Assembly (NCBI GenBank): GCA_028279185.1
Contig: JANQSS010000325.1
Location: 62,001-126,000, forward strand
Direction of reading: 5' to 3'
DNA: 64,000 nt
Source of the DNA: Saprospiraceae bacterium
Lineage (GTDB): Bacteria; Bacteroidota; Bacteroidia; Chitinophagales; Saprospiraceae
A model generated the notes under the pieces. The model was not told the origin of the DNA, searched no databases, and saw only the letters and a program-made list of their open reading frames with translations. Shown here piece after piece: positions 1 through 8,914 of the stretch. The stretch's first letter is position 1, and each line of letters opens with the position of its first letter. Both the position numbers and the translations under genes were made by a program.

Positions 1-2299
1 CTCCGCCACTTTGTTCTGTGGTAAATGTTGAAATTGGAGAATACGCGCTGCTGCTGCTTGAACAATTGGTCCGCACATGCCATTCGTATGTCGTTCCACT
101 CACTAAACCTGTGGCATTGGCTGAAGTTCCCGCAATATCGGCTGTGACATCCCATGTCGCTGATCCTTGAACACGTAATTCGACGGTATAATCGACAGCG
201 TTAGCCACGGCAGACCAACTCAAAGTAGCTGAATTTTCCGTTATTGCTGATTCGGCTAAGCCGGTAGGAACATCGCATGTTGGTGGAGGTGTTCCACCAA
301 TGTTTACCGTATAATCTTCAACTTCTCCATAGGTGAATGTCTCACATGGAGTCGGAGTGCCATTCCATTTCATCGAAACGCGCATTCGTGTCGTTGAGGC
401 CGGAACACTTGCCGGTACAGTAAAGGATGTAGTTACGGCGCTGCTGCTGCTGCCTGATGCAACTTCTTCACCGGCATCGTCAAAGTCATAGTCCCCATTA
501 TAATCGATCCAAACACGCCATACTTCTGTATATGTTGTCGAGGCGAATCCGGGCGTGAGTGTAATATTGTAAGTTGCCCCTTCATTCAAATCAGCGCTTA
601 ATCCAGTGAAATCGCCATATCCGCCATTGGCTCCAGTATTATTTGTCAAATTGGAAACGGATACTCCCGCGATCCACTCATAGGTTACATTCGTACCTTC
701 AGAGTCGCAATAAACAGGAGGGGGCGTTCCGCCTGTCGTAAACGAAGCGATAGAAGACCAGGATCCTGAGCCACCATTGCAATTCCCGCGCACGCGCCAC
801 TCATAGTCTGTGGCAAGTGTCAAACCGGTTAGGCCATATGAGGTGGAAGAAGTAGTCGCTGAGTTCCAGCTCGAAGAACCTGATAAGCGCCAATTAACAT
901 CGTAGTCGTTTGCTCCGCTTACGGCATTCCAATTTAACGTAGCTGTCGTTTCAGTAATACCCGTAGTAGAAAGCCCTCCTGCAGTACCGCAACTTGGATT
1001 ACTACATGGCGAAAGACAAGATCCATTGTTGACACTATTGTTAACAACCGCGGAAGGTTGAGGACCAAAACCGTTATTCAAGTTTATACCAACACTAGTT
1101 TGATGGCAATAACTCATGATGGTTCCACCACCAGGAGGGTTTCCAGGTAAGGAACACGATCCTTCTGTAAATCCAGAGCAGCCGTCAATTGCCGTGTTAT
1201 TTCCGTTCCAAACGCAGGCATGCGTATGGCGAGAACCAAACAGGTGTCCCATTTCATGTGTCACAACCATAACCGTCCACGAATAAGTCGGTACGTCTGC
1301 ATAAGTCGACTGTATGCCGCTATAGCACATGCTGTTATCCGGATTTGAATTACATATACCTGAAAATCCAGCGGCAATACCGCCGCCGCCGGCGTAACCA
1401 ACTAAATGCCCAAGGTCGCCATTGAAGTTTCCAACATTTGATTGAAATTGGCTAAGCAGCGTACTTGTGCTATTGGATGTGTACGGGCTTGTTGTATTCC
1501 ATACTAACATTTCCGATATAGTAATGGACATCCCATCATTTGCATAGAGAATTGCGGATTGATTGAATACCGCTTCAACATAGGCAGTTGCAGCCGCAAC
1601 ACCACCTTTATCATTCGTAATATCCTCGTGCACTTCGACATAAATGCGAACGCAATCACCCGCGTCACGAGATGCATTTTGAGGAGTTAACTCTTCGAGC
1701 GTGTATCCTTTGCCATCGTCAGGTGTTTCACAACCCAAATCAAATTCAGGTATGAGGTTTTTGTCATTGTACAGGATGTATTGATCCCGTGTATTTTCTA
1801 TTTGACCTAGTACGAAGTTTCCTTCATCATTGCTTATCAACCCGACAACATGGTCATCAAACATTGAAATCGCAACAACAGAGTTGCGGTCACCATCAAC
1901 AATACCCATATAATGTTTACCAGGACGATAGTCAACCGGGACATTTGGGTTTGACGACTTGAATAAGGCAAAATCGTCGGCTAATAAGTTAGATTCGATA
2001 AGTTGCAAATCAAAGGCCGGTCCATTGTGCCTTGGAATAGACATTTGTAGATGAGAGGCTTCTGCTCGGCGAGCAGCGGCTATCACCATTGCATCCAACT
2101 GGAGTATGGTACCATCGTTGACAACTTCCGACACCTTGTGTGACCGGGTCGATTGTGTGGATAATTCGAATAGGTCAATGGATTGGGCAGCACGAACGTG
2201 CGTTTCCTGATCCATTACCAATTCATAAACGTGGCCTGCGTTTTGAGCATAGGAGGTCAGCACTAGCACGCAAGCTAGCATGGTAAAAATGTACTTCAT
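1..2299 (-). CDS. Secreted reprolysin-like zinc metalloprotease with Fn3 and GEVED domains (3' end off window)
   Basis: The reading frame is open from an ATG at 2299 to the left edge, giving at least 766 residues. Residues 1-19 form a signal peptide ending in a Tyr-Ala-Gln site. The zinc-binding motif HEMGHLFGSRH (HExxHxxGxxH) begins at His348, and a Met-turn (IMSYCH, Met395) follows, as in metzincins of the M12B/reprolysin type. A fibronectin type III domain lies at about 437-523, a GEVED domain at about 529-666, and a second Fn3 domain starts near 670. The protein is inferred to be an extracellular protease. A T9SS sorting domain is expected off the window but not seen. Short CAG-codon serine runs occur near residues 617 and 750. 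The protease call is secure; the substrate is unknown. Confidence 0.9.
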   Translation of the reverse strand, partial: MKYIFTMLACVLVLTSYAQNAGHVYELVMDQETHVRAAQSIDLFELSTQSTRSHKVSEVVNDGTILQLDAMVIAAARRAEASHLQMSIPRHNGPAFDLQLIESNLLADDFALFKSSNPNVPVDYRPGKHYMGIVDGDRNSVVAISMFDDHVVGLISNDEGNFVLGQIENTRDQYILYNDKNLIPEFDLGCETPDDGKGYTLEELTPQNASRDAGDCVRIYVEVHEDITNDKGGVAAATAYVEAVFNQSAILYANDGMSITISEMLVWNTTSPYTSNSTSTLLSQFQSNVGNFNGDLGHLVGYAGGGGIAAGFSGICNSNPDNSMCYSGIQSTYADVPTYSWTVMVVTHEMGHLFGSRHTHACVWNGNNTAIDGCSGFTEGSCSLPGNPPGGGTIMSYCHQTSVGINLNNGFGPQPSAVVNNSVNNGSCLSPCSNPSCGTAGGLSTTGITETTATLNWNAVSGANDYDVNWRLSGSSSWNSATTSSTSYGLTGLTLATDYEWRVRGNCNGGSGSWSSIASFTTGGTPPPVYCDSEGTNVTYEWIAGVSVSNLTNNTGANGGYGDFTGLSADLNEGATYNITLTPGFASTTYTEVWRVWIDYNGDYDFDDAGEEVASGSSSSAVTTSFTVPASVPASTTRMRVSMKWNGTPTPCETFTYGEVEDYTVNIGGTPPPTCDVPTGLAESAITENSATLSWSAVANAVDYTVELRVQGSATWDVTADIAGTSANATGLVSGTTYEWHVRTNCSSSSSAYSPISTFTTEQSGG

Positions 2300-2369
2300 T
2301 AGTTCATTAATTAAGAGGATTAAAAAAAATACGATTTCCTAAAGGGAAGAAAACCGAACAATTGCGTGA

Positions 2370-2377
2370 CAAAACTA
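2370..2377 (-). promoter_or_regulatory. Candidate -7 element (TAGTTTTG) for the metalloprotease gene
   Basis: Read on the minus strand this is TAGTTTTG, an exact match to the Bacteroidota -7 consensus TAnnTTTG. It lies about 70 bases upstream of the metalloprotease ATG. No clear TTG is seen at the -33 spacing. Confidence 0.4.
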
Positions 2378-2524
2378 AAATTATTGTTTGATTTTATATA
2401 TTCTGCCGGCATAAAATTTTATTGGGATATACAATTTCGATCTTTAATTAGATATTCATTCGTGCGCCGCATACATCGAGCTGTAAAAAAATGGTCGAAA
2501 CTGTTGACCATTGATACAAAATGT

Positions 2525-2745
2525 ACACTTTAGAGGTAGTGAATGTCAAAAACGTTGTTTCTAAAGGCATTCATACTATAACCTCATTTGGGGATTCGTT
2601 TCAACGAATGAGTCCATATAATTCGCCTTGAATGATCGATTAAAATGCCTGAATGGCGTAGTAGGTGTCGACCCAGTTAAGGTGATTAGATTCATAATGT
2701 AGACAAAGCGGCATTGTTTTCCTCATCGGGCAAGCCGCTTTTTTT
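2525..2745 (+). ncRNA. Candidate small structured RNA ending in a terminator
   Basis: This stretch has no convincing ORF but several inverted repeats. Imperfect arms at 2533-2545 and 2566-2585 can pair. A stem ATTCGTT-TC-AACGAAT lies at about 2594-2609. A strong intrinsic terminator closes it at 2705-2745, although no plus-strand gene lies upstream. An orphan terminator preceded by hairpins suggests a small RNA. I do not recognise the family, and the 5' end given here is only a guess. Confidence 0.3.
2705..2745 (+). terminator. Orphan intrinsic terminator
   Basis: AAAGCGGC (2705-2712) pairs perfectly with GCCGCTTT (2734-2741), with an extra TTG/CAA pairing inside, and is followed by a run of seven T ending at 2745. 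The T-run is on the plus strand, so it ends plus-strand transcripts. The only gene to its left is on the minus strand. Confidence 0.7.
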
Positions 2746-2877
2746 AATCGCACTCTTTCTTTTATCAAGATACCCATGGCAAGGCTAGCTTATTCATGAA
2801 GTGAGAATATCTCATGGCTCTATGGAAAAAGAGACAAATCATGTACATTTGCGTCGCTTAATCGGCATAATTCGCTT

Positions 2878-2965
2878 GGAGGAGTGGCAGAGCTGGTTTA
2901 ATGCACCGGTCTTGAAAACCGGCGTACTCGAGAGGGTACCGGGGGTTCGAATCCCTCCTCCTCCG
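2878..2965 (+). tRNA. tRNA-Ser (anticodon UGA)
   Basis: The acceptor arms GGAGGAG (2878-2884) and CTCCTCC (2958-2964) pair fully, with discriminator G at 2965. The anticodon stem CCGGT/ACCGG encloses the loop CTTGAAA, so the anticodon is TGA. A long variable arm (class II, as expected for serine) and a T-loop TTCGAAT are present. CCA is not encoded. The gene is 88 bases and is followed directly by a terminator. Confidence 0.97.
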
Positions 2966-2974
2966 CAAAAAATC

Positions 2975-3000
2975 AAGGGTCTCAACCGAGGCCTTTTTTT
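2975..3000 (+). terminator. Terminator of tRNA-Ser
   Basis: GGTCTC and GAGGCC form a six-pair stem around an AACC loop, followed by seven T residues ending at 3000. It lies about ten bases after the tRNA. Confidence 0.75.
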
Positions 3001-3411
3001 GTTCAAAGGAGTAAGAGAGTTTATTTGCGATGGGGATGGGGTGAGTAAAATATTTGAGTAATGCGAATGGCAGTGCAGTTTGAATCGATAAAACCAATCC
3101 TTACACTGAACTGATTTTTATATTGCCACAATATCTTTTTGCCAAGCAGCTCGTAAATTATTCACATCATCTTTTGAAACCCCAGCGATAATTACGAACC
3201 AGTTCCCGTAATACGTCACCGTTAACCGCCTGTACTCTATTAAAAGGCCTGGGACAAAAGCATTTGCGAGCCCTGCCTATATAATGGTTAAAATTGAAGC
3301 AACATTGAAATGACCTGAGGGTAAAACATAAATATGCGGTATATCCTATATCGATGTTGGTGTAAATCAATTAATTTCACAAACTGTTTTATGAATTACC
3401 TAATCCAACAT
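3001..3411. other. Intergenic stretch
   Basis: The space between the tRNA-Ser terminator and the likely start of the next gene. I see no convincing ORF, repeat or clear promoter. The short minus-strand ORF here has no recognisable features. Confidence 0.5.
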
Positions 3412-6381
3412 ATGAGTGCATTCTCTAAAGTTCTTTCGCTGATATTGTTAACACTTATCAGTGCACTGACCATCGGTCAAATTGTCCAACCCGGTTTTCA
3501 GGAAACCTTGTTGGCGGAAAAGTTAAATCCTGTGGATTTTACCGTTGATCACCATGGACGTATTTGGTTAATTGAGAAGAACGGCGTCGTTCGCATATTT
3601 GATCCAAATGGAAATGAAAACAACGACCCTTTTATTACGATTGAAGTTGACGATTTTAATGAAAGGGGATTACTGGGAATAGCATTACATCCGGATTTCG
3701 ATTATGAACCTTATGTCTATTTGTACTATACTGTTCCTGAACAAAATCATAATCGAGTAAGCCGGTTCAGGGCCAATGGAGATTTGGCCGTTCCAAATTC
3801 GGAAGAAATATTACTGGAGTTAGACTCCTTAGTGGGCACAGTGCATAATGGTGGTGCCATGGTCTTTGATAATTCCGGATATTTATTTATTTCGACAGGA
3901 GATGGTGCATATCCCGGAAAGGCACAAAAATTGACCAGCCTACTTGGAAAGATACTACGTCTGGATGAACATGGAACCATTCCTCCTGACAACCCATTTT
4001 ATCAGGAAACTTCCGGAGTATTTCGATCAATTTACTCTTTGGGTCATAGGAATCCATTCAGTCTTTCCTATGATATAAAAAATAATATACTCTATTCCAC
4101 AGATGTTGGACAGGATGCATTTGAAGAAATAAATCTTATAAAAAAGGGGGGTAACTATGGCTGGCCGCGAATTGAAGGCCCTCGTCAGAATCAAAACCCT
4201 CCAGCTAACTATCAAGATCCCTTATTCTATTACAATCATGATCAGGGATGTGCAGCGGTAGGATTGAATATTTACGATCCGTTACAATCGGACTTTCCAG
4301 ATAGTCTGACCGGTAATATTTTTGTGGCAGATTATTGTAAGGGTCATATTTTAATTGTCGACGATGAACTGGGCACTGTATTAGACACTTTTGCCATCAA
4401 CATCGACCGTCCGCTAAAAATAGAATCTGACTTCTATACTGGTAATTTTTATTATGTTGCTCGAGCAGGACTAGGCGATGGATCACAAACGGATAATTCG
4501 CAATCAAACGAAGGGACGCTCTGGAAAGTTACGTATTCGGGTAATGGTGCACCTAATGTGAGCCGTGGTCCATCTGATGTTCTGGTCTCAGTCGGAGAAT
4601 CAGCCTTGTTCACGGTGCGCGCAAATGGCAGTCCTCCGTTGTTCTATTCCTGGCTCATAAATGATACCCTATTTACAACTGGCAATGATAGTCTTTATAT
4701 CCACCAATGTATGCTAGCCCAAGACCAATCTTCAGTTCAAGTGATCGTATCCAATATGGAGGGCACAGATACGAGCAACGCGGCCATATTAAATGTAACA
4801 GCCAATAGGAGGCCAGAGGTTCAGTTTTTAAATCCAACCTCAAACAGTCTTTTTCGCGCAGGTGACACCATCTTTTTTTCAGGCCAAATTATAGATCCGG
4901 AAGATGGCCCCGTAGATATTAGCACCTACAATTGGTCAGTCGACCTTCATCACGATGATCATACACACCCAGTAATCAATTCCCTAAATGGCACTTCAGA
5001 AGGATTTTTCGTTATTCCTATAATTGGAGAAACCGACACCAATATTTGGTATCGTATTTATTTAAGCGGTAATGATAGTGAGCATTTTAGTGGTTCTGAT
5101 TTTATCGAAATTTTTCCTGATATTACCTCGATAAGAATAAATGGCCCTCACGGGACCAGCGTAAATATCGATGGAAGAATCCGGACACTACCGTTTGATA
5201 TCGCAAGCCTCATCGGACTCCGGCGTACAGTATTAATTCCTGATTTCCAGCGAACCGATAGATTTCTTGCCTACTTTGATGGATGGGATGATGGTGTTCA
5301 GGATAATCCCAGAAATTTAATTACAAAAGTTGATTCCAATTATTACAATATAAATTTTGAGTTAATTAAATCTGGAAACGGGTCAGGGTTGATCGGAGAA
5401 TATTTTAATACGATGAACAGGGACTTTCCGGGAGAACCGGACCTTACCCGAATTGATACCACGGTAAATTTTCAATGGTCGGTTGATTCTCCCGATTCTT
5501 TGGCTATCAACGCAGATCACTATACCATTCGGTGGCAGGGTCAAATAAAGCCACTTTTGCCTGGATGGGTAGAATTTGCTGTACTCTCCGATGATGGGGT
5601 CCGCTTATTTATCGATGACGAATTAGTAATTGATGATTGGACGAATCATGGACCTATGACTAGTACTGCCTCATATTTTTTTCAAGACTCGGTCCTAGTT
5701 CCAATAAGGTTAGAATATTTCGAGGGTGTAGGTGCGTCCACGGTCAATTTACAATGGTCATTTGCGGAGTTCGAACGCACAACCATTCCCAAACGACAAC
5801 TTTACCCAATCAATCGCGCAGAAATTGTTGGCAATATTTGGCACGATCTTAATAGGGATGGTATGTTTCATGAAACTGATTCGGCGATTCAATTGGTTCC
5901 AGTGTTATTGTTTGACCAGGCGAATCAATTGGTAGAACAGACCACTTCTGACCATTCTGGACGCTTCTCGTTTAACAAGGTACTATCCGGCAACTATTAT
6001 ATTGTTTGTTTGTCCAATCCGGGAATTGAGCAGCTTCAACCATTTCTTGGAATTAATTCACAATTAGCATCTGATGTATTCACGGTCTCCAACAACTTTG
6101 ATACCACTCATCTTTCTATCGCATTCATTAATCCACTGGTCGATGATCAACCGCAAGTCACAATTCATCCTAATCCCTTTTCAACCTTCATTACTGTAGC
6201 TTTTATAGGGTATTCAGATATGATTAATTACCAATTAATTAATACAGCCGGCCAAATTATCCAATCCGGATCTATTCCGGCTCATTCTAGACTTGTACTT
6301 GACCAGTTACCATCCGGAGTATATATTATTAAATATGAAACAGCATTTGGAACTGGGGCCAGGCGTATAATTAAACAGTAA
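3412..6381 (+). CDS. Secreted sorbosone dehydrogenase-like beta-propeller protein with PA14 and T9SS sorting domain
   Basis: The product is about 989 residues. An in-frame start exists at 3391 and the frame is open from 3334; I chose 3412 because a compact signal peptide (one Lys, then a Leu/Ile-rich core, ending IGQ) starts there. Residues about 25-370 resemble the glucose/sorbosone dehydrogenase (GSDH) six-bladed propeller, with motifs such as RGLLGIALHPDF, GHRNPF and GGNYGWP. Then come an Ig-like domain (about 380-460), a PA14 carbohydrate-binding type domain (about 660-785), a Cna-B/SdrD-like domain (about 805-870) and a C-terminal T9SS sorting domain (last 75 residues, HPNPF ... SGVYIIKY). 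It is likely exported to the cell surface and may oxidise or bind sugars. PQQ dependence is family knowledge and not shown here. Confidence 0.88.
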   Translation: MSAFSKVLSLILLTLISALTIGQIVQPGFQETLLAEKLNPVDFTVDHHGRIWLIEKNGVVRIFDPNGNENNDPFITIEVDDFNERGLLGIALHPDFDYEPYVYLYYTVPEQNHNRVSRFRANGDLAVPNSEEILLELDSLVGTVHNGGAMVFDNSGYLFISTGDGAYPGKAQKLTSLLGKILRLDEHGTIPPDNPFYQETSGVFRSIYSLGHRNPFSLSYDIKNNILYSTDVGQDAFEEINLIKKGGNYGWPRIEGPRQNQNPPANYQDPLFYYNHDQGCAAVGLNIYDPLQSDFPDSLTGNIFVADYCKGHILIVDDELGTVLDTFAINIDRPLKIESDFYTGNFYYVARAGLGDGSQTDNSQSNEGTLWKVTYSGNGAPNVSRGPSDVLVSVGESALFTVRANGSPPLFYSWLINDTLFTTGNDSLYIHQCMLAQDQSSVQVIVSNMEGTDTSNAAILNVTANRRPEVQFLNPTSNSLFRAGDTIFFSGQIIDPEDGPVDISTYNWSVDLHHDDHTHPVINSLNGTSEGFFVIPIIGETDTNIWYRIYLSGNDSEHFSGSDFIEIFPDITSIRINGPHGTSVNIDGRIRTLPFDIASLIGLRRTVLIPDFQRTDRFLAYFDGWDDGVQDNPRNLITKVDSNYYNINFELIKSGNGSGLIGEYFNTMNRDFPGEPDLTRIDTTVNFQWSVDSPDSLAINADHYTIRWQGQIKPLLPGWVEFAVLSDDGVRLFIDDELVIDDWTNHGPMTSTASYFFQDSVLVPIRLEYFEGVGASTVNLQWSFAEFERTTIPKRQLYPINRAEIVGNIWHDLNRDGMFHETDSAIQLVPVLLFDQANQLVEQTTSDHSGRFSFNKVLSGNYYIVCLSNPGIEQLQPFLGINSQLASDVFTVSNNFDTTHLSIAFINPLVDDQPQVTIHPNPFSTFITVAFIGYSDMINYQLINTAGQIIQSGSIPAHSRLVLDQLPSGVYIIKYETAFGTGARRIIKQ

Positions 6382-6391
6382 TTTTCCTACA

Positions 6392-7294
6392 TTAATGTTC
6401 AACTGTCTTTTGCCCCTTAATTGTAAAAACCCGACTAATATTGAAGCCAAAATGTATATCACCTTCTGTCCAATCGCCTAAGGTCTCCGCTATAAATCCT
6501 TTGTGGACCATTGATGTACTGTTGGTAAAATGCAGCTGAAAAACATGTCCTCCTGTTTCTATATCGAAGCCAATAGAAAGACTATTTTTAAATTCGTCCG
6601 CTATCTGGTCGGGAAATACATAATAATATTCTCCATTAACAGTGAGTCTATTTGACAGTTTTTGCCTAAAAGCGATACCCAGTGAATAAACGTCGTTATC
6701 TATATTAGCATTCACAACCAAATTTCGGTGAACAAGTGTAGGCATTAACTGTAATGAAAATTTGTCATTAAATTTTCGGGCAATAAGAAACTGATGAACA
6801 TAAGTCATTTTTGATGAGACAAAGTTTTCTCTATCCGGATCTGTAAAAGGGATAGTGGTGATTGCCATTGCCGTCATATAGGACACACTCAATGGAACCT
6901 GGTTTTTCCCTGAACTTTGCCGTATCAACCTGTATTTTAAATACCCATCGTATATTTTTTCAAAACTACTGCGACCAAATCCCAGCATTAGTCGATCTGT
7001 CACGCCATAGTCTGCACCTATGCGTATTGTAGCATTGTCCAGTCCAAATAAATCTGAAATTCCACTATTAATAAAGCCAAATCTGTGTGAAATTTTTACA
7101 TCTAAGACGCCTTTCGCAGCATTCTCTATTGAGTGGCCATTGATTACTCTTGTCGTTTTAAATGCAGCTGTCGTAATGTATGTTTCCTTTTCTCCATCGT
7201 CCAGTAACGCGAGCAAATCCTCTTCTTGAGCTAAACCCAGTATCGAGGACATGCCACATATTGTTGCGATAAAAAAAAGCTTAAGGCGCAGCAT
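6392..7294 (-). CDS. DUF5777 family outer-membrane beta-barrel protein
   Basis: 300 residues with an N-terminal signal peptide (MLRLKLFFIATICG...) and a body rich in alternating aromatic/polar strands, as in outer-membrane barrels. It resembles the DUF5777 family of Bacteroidota, including an early segment about ground-state loops (ITTAAFKTTRVINGHS). It is the last gene of a minus-strand run after a c-type cytochrome lipoprotein, an OB-fold protein and YceI, with only two bases separating it from yceI. The family function is unknown. Co-occurrence with YceI and a cytochrome suggests a shared envelope redox or lipid role, which is inference. Confidence 0.75.
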   Translation of the reverse strand: MLRLKLFFIATICGMSSILGLAQEEDLLALLDDGEKETYITTAAFKTTRVINGHSIENAAKGVLDVKISHRFGFINSGISDLFGLDNATIRIGADYGVTDRLMLGFGRSSFEKIYDGYLKYRLIRQSSGKNQVPLSVSYMTAMAITTIPFTDPDRENFVSSKMTYVHQFLIARKFNDKFSLQLMPTLVHRNLVVNANIDNDVYSLGIAFRQKLSNRLTVNGEYYYVFPDQIADEFKNSLSIGFDIETGGHVFQLHFTNSTSMVHKGFIAETLGDWTEGDIHFGFNISRVFTIKGQKTVEH

Positions 7295-7296
7295 TA

Positions 7297-7845
7297 CTAC
7301 TTCAAAGGCTGAAGATTGACATCAACAGTCACCTCAATTTCCTTTGCAATATTATCAGCCACCACTTTTGGAATTTTGATCTCATAATCCGCACATAAAA
7401 GAACGAAAGTCGATTGTCCGTTTATTCCTTCTTCTGTTACTGTGAAGACACCCGTCGTTTCTGTTTCCTTTGTTACCCCATGAATTGTCATGCTTCCTGC
7501 AACGTTGGCATTATACTTCCCAGGTGCAGTCCAATCAATATCTTCTAGGTTGGTAATCGTGCCTTTAAATACTGCCTTAGGAAATTTGCTTGACTCCATA
7601 TAATTTTCATTAAAGTGTTCTTGCATGAGCGCTTTTTCAAACTGGAATGACTTGATCAATAATGCAAATTCAATTACACCTGATTCACTATCCAAGACGG
7701 CAGTGACGCGCTTGTTGTGCGCCTCAATTTTTTCCAATGGTGCTTCGGAATAAAATGATATGTGCCCATCCTTAGTAAAATGTTTCTGTCCAAACAGTGA
7801 AAATGCAAACACCATGACTATTGCACTTAAAAATAATCTTTTCAT
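7297..7845 (-). CDS. YceI family periplasmic lipid-binding protein
   Basis: 182 residues with a signal peptide (MKRLFLSAIVMVFAFSLFG). The body has the YceI lipocalin-like pattern: SFYSEAPLEKIEA near the start, EFALLIKSFQFEK, HFNENYMESSKFPKAVFKG, and the strand MTIHGVTKET with a C-terminal IKIPK motif. YceI proteins bind isoprenoid or quinone-type lipids in the periplasm. It sits between an OB-fold protein and a DUF5777 protein in one operon. A second YceI gene lies about 5 kb away at 12477-13037. Confidence 0.9.
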   Translation of the reverse strand: MKRLFLSAIVMVFAFSLFGQKHFTKDGHISFYSEAPLEKIEAHNKRVTAVLDSESGVIEFALLIKSFQFEKALMQEHFNENYMESSKFPKAVFKGTITNLEDIDWTAPGKYNANVAGSMTIHGVTKETETTGVFTVTEEGINGQSTFVLLCADYEIKIPKVVADNIAKEIEVTVDVNLQPLK

Positions 7846-7852
7846 ATATTTT

Positions 7853-8275
7853 TTATTTCTTTTTAATTTCTACGCAACGATTAAGTTCGACATCCATGAG
7901 TTTGCCGGCGCAGACACAATTAAATGTCACCTTTTCTCCCACTTTAAAATCTGCTCTATGATTGTTGTCCACTTCATCCAATAAGCAGGCTATGCCCGAT
8001 ACCAAATCTCCTGTATCCAAATATATGCTCACTACTTTACCATTCTGCTCGACAACATCAACTATAGAGCCACTTAATTGAATTTTTTTCCCCAGGTACG
8101 TATCATTGGCTGAGTTTTCGTCGTCGTCAAATGCTGTAAAAAGCTCCTGGGCGGACAATCTAAAATCCGGTTTCACTACGGCCATGTCAGCGTGGGGCTT
8201 ATTGTACATTTTATACGCAACTACACCTCCAACTAAACCAAGTATGAGAAGTATGATTAGTCCTTTTTTCAACAT
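7853..8275 (-). CDS. Membrane-anchored OB-fold (tRNA_anti-like) protein
   Basis: 140 residues: an N-terminal transmembrane or signal segment (about residues 4-20), then an OB-fold-like domain of the tRNA_anti-like family (LGKKIQLSGSIVDVVEQ ... VGEKVTFNCVCAGKLMD). Such proteins occur in Bacteroidota beside YceI and cytochrome genes. The ligand is unknown. It is separated from the cytochrome gene by nine bases and from yceI by seven, so the genes are likely co-transcribed. Two cysteines lie in a CVCAG motif near the C-terminus. Confidence 0.75.
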   Translation of the reverse strand: MLKKGLIILLILGLVGGVVAYKMYNKPHADMAVVKPDFRLSAQELFTAFDDDENSANDTYLGKKIQLSGSIVDVVEQNGKVVSIYLDTGDLVSGIACLLDEVDNNHRADFKVGEKVTFNCVCAGKLMDVELNRCVEIKKK

Positions 8276-8284
8276 AACATTCTA

Positions 8285-8653
8285 CTAATTATTCAACGCA
8301 CCATCATCAATCCAGGCCTGCAGTCTATCAATAATGCAATCCGACAATTTCGGAGCACCCTGTGGCATACTTGAAAATCCAGCCTCATGTCTAATTGCTC
8401 CGAGCAATCTTCCATTATCAACATAAACCTTCACAGCTTCGTACCCTTCCAAAGTTACACCACCAAAATTTGAAGCGGCTGAATGACATGCAAAACAGCT
8501 CTGCTCAATTGTATTACGTACAAATGCACTGTAAGTAACATTTGCTGTGTCGCAATCTGTCATCCCATACAAATCTTCCTCATTATCATAATAACATCCA
8601 ACTATCAAGGGTAAGCAGAAAACAAATAATATATGTATAAATCTGGGCTTCAT
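8285..8653 (-). CDS. c-type cytochrome-like lipoprotein
   Basis: 122 residues. A lipoprotein signal (LIVGC, Cys20) is followed by a heme-binding CFACH (CxxCH) motif and a later Met (SSMPQG) that could be the second axial ligand. This is the pattern of small single-heme cytochromes of Bacteroidota. It would sit in the periplasm, anchored to a membrane. It is the first gene of the run ending with DUF5777. The 260 bases upstream (to 8914) contain no other convincing gene. Confidence 0.82.
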   Translation of the reverse strand: MKPRFIHILFVFCLPLIVGCYYDNEEDLYGMTDCDTANVTYSAFVRNTIEQSCFACHSAASNFGGVTLEGYEAVKVYVDNGRLLGAIRHEAGFSSMPQGAPKLSDCIIDRLQAWIDDGALNN

Positions 8654-8914
8654 GCATTATAATTAAAGGTGCCTGAGCATTAATCGGAAGTGGTACTACT
8701 ACCTATCCTTCCCTGGTCAAGATAACTCATTTAAAACGATAATGATTTCATCGCAGTGCCAATTCTTCTCTATTTGTGACTGAGTCGGAAAGAACCAAGA
8801 CCAAACCTCACCATGTCCCAGCTATTGCGGATGTTAATATAATCATAAAGTATTCATTGCATGTGGCGTGCATACCATTTGTGCCCATAAACAACCCTTA
8901 TAAGACGGTTAAAT

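Noticed and set aside
2801-3061. 86-codon ORF across the tRNA-Ser gene
   Set aside because: It overlaps the tRNA on the same strand and has no recognisable domain.
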